Source: Nostocales cyanobacterium LEGE 12452 (lineage in GTDB: Bacteria > Cyanobacteriota > Cyanobacteriia > Cyanobacteriales > Nostocaceae). Taken from it: 34,751 nt of DNA. How positions within the stretch are numbered: position 1 is the first letter of the stretch; every line of letters begins with the position of its first letter. Made by a program: the position numbers and the translations under genes. The stretch lies in assembly GCA_015206945.1 (NCBI GenBank), contig JADEXV010000062.1:1-34751 (forward strand), in the 5' to 3' direction. Under the pieces are notes generated by a model. It made no database searches. It saw nothing but the letters and a program-made list of their open reading frames with translations, and was not told the origin of the DNA. Of this stretch, positions 26,180-32,910 are shown piece after piece.

Positions 26180-26749
26180 CTACTGACTACTGACTAGTGA
26201 TTCTTTTTGAGTATTGATTAGCGCTAGCTCAATTGTATTTTCAGATGGCTGCGTTATTTGAATTTCCAATCCAGGACCAAAATAATTGGTCATTTTTTCA
26301 TGCTTTTTTTGCCACACATCAATTGGTATTAGCGGTGAATCAAATTCTAAAATTAGGGCATAGCTTCCATTAACTTCTGTTTCTCGTAACCCTGTGACTG
26401 TTGGACGTTCCTGGTCATTGGGACTCAAACCCAGAAAAGAAAGTGTTGTATCTAAATGAGCATCTTGACCGTAGCAATATCGGGTGATGTCTTTGCGAAT
26501 TTTATTTTGAGTCTCAGTTGCTTGCTGCTGGCGCAGTATCAATGCTGATGGTGACGTAGTTTGGGTAAATGGTACTGGCTTAAGTTCATTAGCTTTTAGT
26601 GCCAGTCCTCCCAATAATAGAGGAATCCCGTAAAAAAATCCGACAAGATTGAGTGTGGCATTGTTATCAGCATAGGCAACAAAGCCAATGATGGTTAATA
26701 TGCCACCGATAGTTAGACCGAGTGTTCCCAAAGAGATTTGGCGTAGCAT
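26180..26749 (-). CDS. DUF2854-family membrane protein
   Basis: Conserved cyanobacteria/plant protein of unknown function, 189 residues. Two transmembrane segments stand at the N-terminus (about 7-26 and 33-52: LGTLGLTIGGILTIIGFVAY, and FFYGIPLLLGGLALK). A soluble domain follows, with ALILEFDSPLIP at about 131-142 and FGPGLEI at 157-163. The N-terminal pattern and length match my memory of DUF2854. ATG 26749 is the first start. It is probably thylakoid or plasma membrane. Neighbours give no functional clue. Confidence 0.78.
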   Translation of the reverse strand: MLRQISLGTLGLTIGGILTIIGFVAYADNNATLNLVGFFYGIPLLLGGLALKANELKPVPFTQTTSPSALILRQQQATETQNKIRKDITRYCYGQDAHLDTTLSFLGLSPNDQERPTVTGLRETEVNGSYALILEFDSPLIPIDVWQKKHEKMTNYFGPGLEIQITQPSENTIELALINTQKESLVSSQ

Positions 26750-26865
26750 GAGCGTAAATTAGTATAAAGTCTGAATACCTTAGTTTTATTATCATCGGCT
26801 ATGAGTAACAAATTAGGGAAGAACATCGTCCCCAGGCGCTAGTATTCAACTAACCCTAAATTGCT

Positions 26866-26971
26866 ATATAGGACTCCGATTTGATTTTTGAAAAAATACT
26901 GAGACTGAAAAGCCTGTTTTATCAGGGTTTGATCTGAAATCTTGTTCAGGAATCAGATAGGAGTCCTATAT
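26866..26971. mobile_element. MITE-like element, about 105 bp, with 20-bp terminal inverted repeats
   Basis: The left end ATATAGGACTCCGATTTGATT (from 26866) and the reverse complement of the right end, ATATAGGACTCCTATCTGATT (to 26971), agree at all but two positions. The inside is non-coding. The ends begin with TA, compatible with TA-targeting IS630/Tc1-type MITEs. The flanking spacer 26750-27247 otherwise shows nothing definite. Confidence 0.65.
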
Positions 26972-27247
26972 TATTAAGGCGGTTATAAACCGCACGCTAG
27001 TTGCACACCAAGAACTCACAAGTCAGGCATTGCCACCCAAAGCACTGGCTTCGTTTAAACGAAACTTTACCCACCTTTGTCTTTGTGGTTTTCAAACACT
27101 CAATTATTTCCTTAGTCCACACTCGCGCAGTATACCGTAGGCAAGGCAAGTGAGACTAAGTTCACTACTAAGGGCGTATAGTGTTCCAGAATATTAGATT
27201 TTGAGTTAACTTTAAATTTAAAGCTAGTTAAAAATAGGAAAAAAATA

Positions 27248-27421
27248 ATGGATCTACAGACTATAAAAGAACGAATTGTTGCAGTTCAAAGTAAACGCGA
27301 TTACCTATTAAGCTTACTGGAGCAACCAAACCTGGGAACTTTGAGAATTGACGTAAATCAGGCTTTGGAAGAACTGGATGAACTAATTGATGAATTTACA
27401 CGCACCATTCCGGTAGAGTAG
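27248..27421 (+). CDS. Small helical protein, 57 residues, unknown function
   Basis: The open frame starts with ATG 27248 and encodes MDLQTIKERIVAVQSKRDYL, then LSLLEQPNLGTLRIDVNQ, then ALEELDELIDEFTRTIPVE. AGG of a Shine-Dalgarno (AATAGG) lies about 10 bases upstream. The sequence is amphipathic, with two predicted helices forming a likely helical hairpin, no Cys and no membrane segment. Codon use matches neighbouring genes. I believe it is a genuine conserved small protein but recognise no family. It stands between a MITE-like element and a convergent receiver-domain gene. Confidence 0.7.
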   Translation: MDLQTIKERIVAVQSKRDYLLSLLEQPNLGTLRIDVNQALEELDELIDEFTRTIPVE

Positions 27422-27551
27422 AAGTTATCAAAAATTACGTCGGTTTAACCTCAACTTCAGGCTAGACCGACATTATTCAGTAGTATCATGTCTTCAAATC
27501 CCCAGAATTGAACTAAGCCTGAATTGGCGAAGCAATAAATCACTGTATCAT

Positions 27552-27968
27552 TTATCCTGCCACTGAACCATCTCCTGCACGCTGACCTAACTGCCTAACT
27601 AAGGCAATAAGTTCGCTTGTAGGTACATCTTTCTTGCAAACGTCATCAAAGCTAGACATTGCCTTTGTCCCATGAAAATTTACATCTTCTACTGAGGAGT
27701 AAGCAAGTATCTGAGTGTTCGGAGATATAGCTTTAATGTGACTAGACGCACTCCACCCATCCATGACTGGCATCTGTAAATCTAGAACAATTACGTCAGG
27801 ATGGCAACGCTTAACCATTTCTATAGCTTCTTCACCATTACTGGCCAAACCTACTACTTGAATATTTTCCTGGCAAGAAAAAACCAATTGTAAGGTTAAG
27901 CGAGTCAGTTCGTGGTCATCAACTACTAAAACACGCAAGGTAGAAAGCTCGCAGGATAACATTAACAT
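27552..27968 (-). CDS. Single-domain response regulator (receiver only)
   Basis: A lone receiver domain that probably relays phosphate or binds a partner; it has no DNA-binding output domain. Counting from ATG 27968 gives 138 residues. Marks are VLVVDDHE (acidic pair), the phospho-acceptor Asp63 in VIVLDLQMP and Lys113 in CKKD. The sequence is NarL-like in its first half (DDHELTRLTLQLVF). A TTG at 27983 would add five residues; neither start has a clear Shine-Dalgarno. No cognate kinase is adjacent; it is 178 bp downstream of ppk1 in the same direction, so a regulatory or transcriptional link is possible but unproven. Confidence 0.88.
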   Translation of the reverse strand: MLMLSCELSTLRVLVVDDHELTRLTLQLVFSCQENIQVVGLASNGEEAIEMVKRCHPDVIVLDLQMPVMDGWSASSHIKAISPNTQILAYSSVEDVNFHGTKAMSSFDDVCKKDVPTSELIALVRQLGQRAGDGSVAG

Positions 27969-28161
27969 TGAGGGGAAAGACAAATTTATTCAGAATAACC
28001 TTTCCAGTTTATGAGAACAAGTGCCAGCACTAACTCTATCCTATGGTTGAATAACTTGTGTGAACCTATGATAAACAACTGAGACAACTGCTCAAAAAAA
28101 TCAATAAAAAAAGACTAAGTTGAGCTAATTGTCAAGGTATAAGTAACTTATTTTGAATCAA

Positions 28162-30333
28162 TCAGGTTGGAACTACACCAGTTGAGCGTAATGCCATATT
28201 CATGAGAATTTTTTGTGAGTTAGCTTCTGGAGAATCCTCATAAGGACGCCGTTGAATGTAAGTACCATCAGCTTGTAATTCCCAAGCTTGGCGATTATCT
28301 GCAAGCATGATTCCCATAATTTCTTGCAAATCTTTCGCAATATCTGGGTCTTTTACTGGGGTAATTACTTCGACTCGGCGATCCAGGTTGCGGCGCATCC
28401 AGTCAGCACTGCCGATATATATCTCCTCCTGTGTATTGTTATGAAAATAATAAATCCGAGAGTGTTCTAAAAAGCGACCGACAATGCTGATGATGCGAAT
28501 GTTTTCACTAATATCTTTGATTCCTGGGCGTAAACAACAAACGCCCCTGATAATTAAGTCGATTTGCACTCCGGCGCGGGAGGCTTCATATAAAGTAGCG
28601 ATAATTTGCGGATCGACTAGAGAATTCATTTTGGCAACAATCCGTCCAGAAAATCCATTTTGAACATTTTCGATTTCGCGGTGAATTAGTGCCAAAAACC
28701 GATCGCGCATATTCACAGGGGCAACCATCACCTCTCGATAAGATTTTTGCAGGGAATATCCTGTTAAGAAATTAAATAAATCTGTGATGTCAGCACCCAA
28801 TTCTTCACGGCAACTAAACAATCCCAAATCTGTATACAGTCGTGCTGTTTTAGGGTTATAGTTACCAGTCCCAATATGCACGTAGCGACGTATCCGGTCT
28901 TTTTCGCGCCGTACCACCATGACGGTTTTACTATGGGTTTTTAGCCCGACTAAACCATAGACAACATGCACTCCAACTCTTTCTAGTCGTTTTGCCCAGT
29001 AAATATTATTCTCCTCATCAAATCGCGCCTTTAATTCCACCAGCACAGATACTTGCTTGCCATTTTCGGCAGCGGCAATTAAGGCGTTGACGATGGGCGA
29101 GTCACCAGAAGTCCGGTAGAGGGTCATCTTGATGGCTAACACATTCGGATCGTAGGCAGCATGGGTAATAAAGCGCACCACTGTAGCCGAAAAGGATTGA
29201 TAGGGATGGTGTACTAGTAAATCCTTTTCCCGAATTACAGCAAAAAAGTCTTTTCCTTCGTCCGTATCCAGCGCATCTGGGTCTAAACTCGGTTCTCTCA
29301 ACCTTTGCAGGCGTAAGGGTACAACAGATTGGCGTGGTGGATCTTTGAGTTCCGGCAATGGCAAGGACATAAAGTACATTAAATCCCGCAGTCCCAAAAG
29401 ACCATCTACTTCGTAAACATCACTTTCTGTTAATTCCAAATCTTGCAGTAATCGCGATCGCACTATTTCTGGAGTCTGGGATTGAATTTCTAGCCGGACT
29501 GGACTTCCACCCAGCCGCCGTTTTCGCAATTCCTGTTCGATCGCTAACAACAAATCATCTGCTTCATCTTCTTCTAAGACCAAATCGGCATCACGGGTAA
29601 TGCGGAACGGATGATATTCTTGAATGTTCATCCCTGGAAATAGTGATTCCAAGTTATGAGCGATCGCCTGTTCTAAGGGTACTCCAGTCCAATGGGCAGG
29701 TTTTTCACTGTTTTGATCTCCCAACTCAGGCGGTATCGGTAAAAATCGTGGTAGAACGCTAGGGACTTTGATTCTGGCAAAAAATTCTTCTTCGGTGTCT
29801 GGGTTCTTGACCACAACAGCCAGATTTAAACTGAGATTAGAAATAAACGGAAAGGGATGACTAGGATCGACAGCCAGGGGAGTCAAAACTGGAAAGATTT
29901 GTTCCTCAAAATAGCTGTTGAGATGAGTCCGCTGCTTTTGATTTAAATCTATGTAATTCAGAATATGAATGCCATGATTTACTAATAAAGGACGAAGTAC
30001 TTCCTCAAAATGTTGGTGCTGTTTGTTGACATGGGGAGTAAGGGTAGACCTAATATCGTCTAGCTGTTGTTGTGGTGTGCGACCATCGGGAGTTAACAGG
30101 CTAACTTTTGCCTCTACTTGTTGCTTTAAGCCAGCAACGCGCACCATAAAAAACTCATCTAAATTAGAGTTAAATATTCCCAAAAACTTAAGACGTTCCA
30201 GAAGTGGGGTGCGATCGTCACAGGCTTCATGTAATACCCTGGCATTAAATTCTAACCAGCTTAACTCTCGGTTAAGATAATATTGTGGATCGCTGAGATT
30301 GATGGGGGTAGCGCTTTTCTTAGATTTTGCCAT
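28162..30333 (-). CDS. ppk1: Polyphosphate kinase 1
   Basis: Transfers the gamma-phosphate of ATP to polyphosphate, reversibly; makes the cell's phosphate and energy store. The 723-residue protein shows N-terminal YLNRELSWLEFNARVL (19-34), FNSNLDEFFMVRVAG (54-68), HPFPFISNLS (159-168) and both C-terminal catalytic segments: GLKTHSKTVMV with His467 (equivalent to the autophosphorylated His) and RRYVHIGTGNYNP (His486 and Asn491 region). A second phospholipase-D-like motif is FLEHSRIYYF (621-630). Length is normal for PPK1. ATG 30333 gives the expected N-terminus. The receiver gene lies downstream. The spacer upstream is long (30334-31079). Confidence 0.97.
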   Translation of the reverse strand: MAKSKKSATPINLSDPQYYLNRELSWLEFNARVLHEACDDRTPLLERLKFLGIFNSNLDEFFMVRVAGLKQQVEAKVSLLTPDGRTPQQQLDDIRSTLTPHVNKQHQHFEEVLRPLLVNHGIHILNYIDLNQKQRTHLNSYFEEQIFPVLTPLAVDPSHPFPFISNLSLNLAVVVKNPDTEEEFFARIKVPSVLPRFLPIPPELGDQNSEKPAHWTGVPLEQAIAHNLESLFPGMNIQEYHPFRITRDADLVLEEDEADDLLLAIEQELRKRRLGGSPVRLEIQSQTPEIVRSRLLQDLELTESDVYEVDGLLGLRDLMYFMSLPLPELKDPPRQSVVPLRLQRLREPSLDPDALDTDEGKDFFAVIREKDLLVHHPYQSFSATVVRFITHAAYDPNVLAIKMTLYRTSGDSPIVNALIAAAENGKQVSVLVELKARFDEENNIYWAKRLERVGVHVVYGLVGLKTHSKTVMVVRREKDRIRRYVHIGTGNYNPKTARLYTDLGLFSCREELGADITDLFNFLTGYSLQKSYREVMVAPVNMRDRFLALIHREIENVQNGFSGRIVAKMNSLVDPQIIATLYEASRAGVQIDLIIRGVCCLRPGIKDISENIRIISIVGRFLEHSRIYYFHNNTQEEIYIGSADWMRRNLDRRVEVITPVKDPDIAKDLQEIMGIMLADNRQAWELQADGTYIQRRPYEDSPEANSQKILMNMALRSTGVVPT

Positions 30334-31079
30334 AATGACCTAATGCCAGCCAGATGTAGCCCATTGAACTGGGGGACAATAAATATAGTAGGTTAAATGG
30401 TGCTTGAGGGTAACGCTAAGGTAATTTTTTGCTGTGCTTACGATCTACCTCGCTACTAGGAAAGGACAGACATCATAACTTTCAAAAATCTATTTGTATT
30501 TAAATAACTTTAGTCAAAGACTCAAAAATTAACTTGTGCAGGCAGGAAAGCCAACATTTCTAAGAAATTTTTGGGTGCTTTGCGCGTAGGCATAGCCCGT
30601 CGTAGACATCGCCTTGGGTATCTTCCAGATAATCACCCTAACCACTCTATAACTAGATTTTATAGCCGTTTTCAATTTTGTGGAATATGGTATTGGCATA
30701 TAGTTATGTGCCCTTTCAAAATATTGCATTTATACAATAAGTGCGATCGGTCTGGGGATTCAAATTGTTGTCCACAGCATATTAACCATAAAGATGCACT
30801 TAAGATTTAGCAAAGATATCACATAGCCATATCTGACAAGTTTTAACGATTATTAAGCAGTGTTTACAGAGGATTGGAGTGGTGGTAACAGTCTAAAGTC
30901 TTACCTCCAGTACTTTCTGAATTTGGTTTTCCCCAAATCAAAAATCTGGTACTCATTGCCACCACTTTAATACAGACACTGAGTAGGCACAAGCATTACT
31001 ACAATTCTATTTTTGTGAGCTTTTTGAAGCTTTTATTCAGATCCGCACCAACAATACCATCTATTAGTTTTTTTAATTT
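30334..31079. other. Long spacer without a recognised gene
   Basis: This 746-bp stretch lies between ppk1 and the first small secreted protein gene. It holds a GCGTAGGCATAGCCCGTCGTAGACATCGC-type sequence near 30586-30613, common in Nostoc as a dispersed repeat, and an inverted pair AGTGGTGG / CCACCACT around 30880-30965. Open frames in it are short and unlike proteins. Confidence 0.6.
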
Positions 31080-31187
31080 ATGACCTCTGGGATTTTGATA
31101 AATTCCAGTATTATTGCTGAGATATTTCTGGCAGACAATGGTTATATTGAGAACGTAAAGAGAAACAACACGGGGAGTTTGTTAATC

Positions 31188-31604
31188 ATGAAAATTTCTG
31201 CAATTCTCAAAGGCAGCGTTTGTGTATTAGGTTTGGTTGGTGTTGGTAATTTCTTTGCAGCACCTGCAAATGCAGGAGATGCGGCTGCTCGTGGTGCGGT
31301 TACAATTGTTAGACCATCAGGTGCTTCTGTCAGCGTCAGTGCTGAGTTAACTGCACCTACTTCTGCATACTTCACCGGACCAGCGTTAGTTGTTACACCT
31401 ACATATAGCGGTACCATAGGTGCCAATGACGAAAGCGTAGTTACTTTAACAATAGATCCAGGTGCAGTTGTAAACCTGGTATCACCACCCAGTTCTACAA
31501 TCGAAGCAGCTATTGCAGCCAAGATTGATGCCGGTACTGCTACATCAGTTGAAGACCTAGCAGCCCTTATCAGAGCAGCTAGTGTTAATGACGGTCTAGA
31601 ATAG
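31188..31604 (+). CDS. Small secreted protein A, unknown family (138 aa)
   Basis: A signal peptide, MKISAILKGSVCVLGLVGVG then NFFAAPANA, gives a mature protein of about 109 residues without Cys. The mature part starts ARGAVTIVRPSGA, followed by SVSVSAELTAPTSAYF, a Thr/Ser/Val-rich beta-like middle and an Ala-rich helical end (SVEDLAALIRAAS). It ends GLE. I start at ATG 31188 because GGGGAG (31172-31177) is well placed; the longer frame from 31080 only adds residues before the signal peptide. It is clearly paralogous to the protein encoded at 32249-32692. No known family is recognised. Export and surface or periplasmic location are inferred from the signal peptide. Confidence 0.8.
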   Translation: MKISAILKGSVCVLGLVGVGNFFAAPANAGDAAARGAVTIVRPSGASVSVSAELTAPTSAYFTGPALVVTPTYSGTIGANDESVVTLTIDPGAVVNLVSPPSSTIEAAIAAKIDAGTATSVEDLAALIRAASVNDGLE

Positions 31605-31735
31605 ATTGATTGTTAACTGACAGAAAATCACTATAGTGTTAAAAGCTATTGGCTTTTAGTCTATATGCTTTCACTTCTTGAATTGATTTTCAACCTCTGT
31701 TTGGGTATTGTTTGAGAAAATTTTGCCATCAGTTG

Positions 31736-31748
31736 AGACGAAACGTCT
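31736..31748. repeat. Small hairpin AGACG-AAA-CGTCT
   Basis: A 5-bp stem extended by GTTG/CAAC across a bulge; resembles the GAGACG/CGTCTC-type repeats of Nostoc. It lies in the spacer after secreted protein A. Confidence 0.4.
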
Positions 31749-31885
31749 ACAACTATCCCCATGCTGGGCATTTGCATCAAAGAATTTGGTAATACGCGAA
31801 TCAATTCTTTGACAGACTCTCCTTTACTTGTATCCATAGTTTTGACAGGGGATAAAGTAGAGATTGACTGAGATGTAAAAGATTG

Positions 31886-31930
31886 AAGAAAAAAATACAG
31901 CCCCTTGAATGTAGTTGAGGGGCGGTATTT
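31886..31930 (-). terminator. Terminator-like hairpin on the minus strand
   Basis: AAATAC-a-GCCCCT (31893-31905) pairs with AGGGGC-g-GTATTT (31918-31930). On the minus strand the stem is followed by TTTTTTTC, the usual form of an intrinsic terminator. No confident minus-strand gene is upstream of it. Confidence 0.55.
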
Positions 31931-31960
31931 CCAAACTTATCTACTATATTACCATATAAA

Positions 31961-31983
31961 CCCGGTTTCTTGAAGAAATCGGG
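31961..31983. repeat. Dispersed palindrome CCCGGTTTCTT/AAGAAATCGGG
   Basis: An 11-bp stem with one G-U pair; its core resembles the repeat at 25916-25944 and other such palindromes in cyanobacterial genomes. The surrounding 31605-32248 spacer also carries degenerate AGGCAAAAG-type repeats at about 32046-32082. Confidence 0.6.
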
Positions 31984-32248
31984 CTTTTGATGTTGTTTAA
32001 ATAGATACTTTACGAAATCTTTTAAATTAGCCAATAGGTAAAATACAAAAGGCAAAAGACAGAAGCTAGAAGGCAATAGATGCAAGACAATCACACAATA
32101 ATTTATCTTGCTATTTGCCTATTGAACTTTGCCTTTATTTACTAAGTGTCAATTCTTATACCAAATTTTAGTAGTCTAGCAATCAAATTTTCTGAAAAGT
32201 TACCGCTATATTGCTCATGCCAATCAAAAAAAGCATGAGAAATAAATT

Positions 32249-32692
32249 ATGTATAGCGTGTTTCGTCAATTGCCTGGAACTATTAAAAGAACCATTTGCT
32301 TGCTGGGTTTTATCAGTGTAGGCAATTTTATTGCAGTGCCAGTATATGCACAAGAAGCTGTGGCACGTGGGGCTATTTCTATAGTTTCGCCTTCCGGCGC
32401 TTATCAAAGTGTTAGTGGTGAACTCTCTTTACCTGTTAGTAATAATTTTTTAAATCCCGGCACAAATACGACTCTCACAATAATGCCTACTCTGACAAAT
32501 ATTGGAGCAACTAATCAAACAATAACTTCTTTATCTCTGATAGTAGGCACAGCCAGTGAAATAATCACAAATAATAACAATTCGTTTTTGAACCAAACTT
32601 TAGAAACACTCAATAATCAAACATTAATTCCCGATACAGCCTCTTTAATTCAGACAATCAACAGTACTAATGGCTTAGGGGCTTTAGAATAG
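32249..32692 (+). CDS. Small secreted protein B, paralogue of A (147 aa)
   Basis: A signal peptide (basic start MYSVFRQLPGTIKR, core TICLLGFISVGNFIAVP, cleavage after VYA) precedes a mature part of about 113 residues. It aligns with protein A: ARGAISIVSPSGA against ARGAVTIVRPSGA, VSGELSLPVSNNF against VSAELTAPTSAYF, a shared PT-x-x-x-IGA-like block, and ends ALE against GLE. The middle is Asn/Thr-rich (TNNNNSFLNQ), and codons are more AT-rich than in A. No Cys in the mature chain. No Shine-Dalgarno is obvious. It is convergent with the barrel gene at 32911. Function unknown; repeated-subunit or surface roles are only hypotheses. Confidence 0.8.
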   Translation: MYSVFRQLPGTIKRTICLLGFISVGNFIAVPVYAQEAVARGAISIVSPSGAYQSVSGELSLPVSNNFLNPGTNTTLTIMPTLTNIGATNQTITSLSLIVGTASEIITNNNNSFLNQTLETLNNQTLIPDTASLIQTINSTNGLGALE

Positions 32693-32910
32693 TTGCAAAA
32701 ACTATATTAAATTTATTGCTGCATCTACGATATTTGATAATTCTTAGGCAAGAGGTAAAGGGCAAAAGGCAATAGGAAAAAGCCAAGATATAAAGGGAAA
32801 GAAGCCTCTTTGGATTATACTGATTGTTTTTACATATTGAATTTATATTATTTAATCAAATAATCCAGGGTAAATCTTTCTAATTTTAGCTTCCCTATTT
32901 ACTTTTGTAT

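Noticed and set aside
30529..30810. Short overlapping open frames on both strands in the ppk1 upstream spacer
   Set aside because: No ribosome sites, and composition dictated by dispersed repeats.
31801..32094. Minus-strand 97-codon open frame
   Set aside because: It is made largely of AGGCAAAAG-type repeats and two palindromes; the translation (LLPSSFCLLPF) is a known by-product of such repeats.
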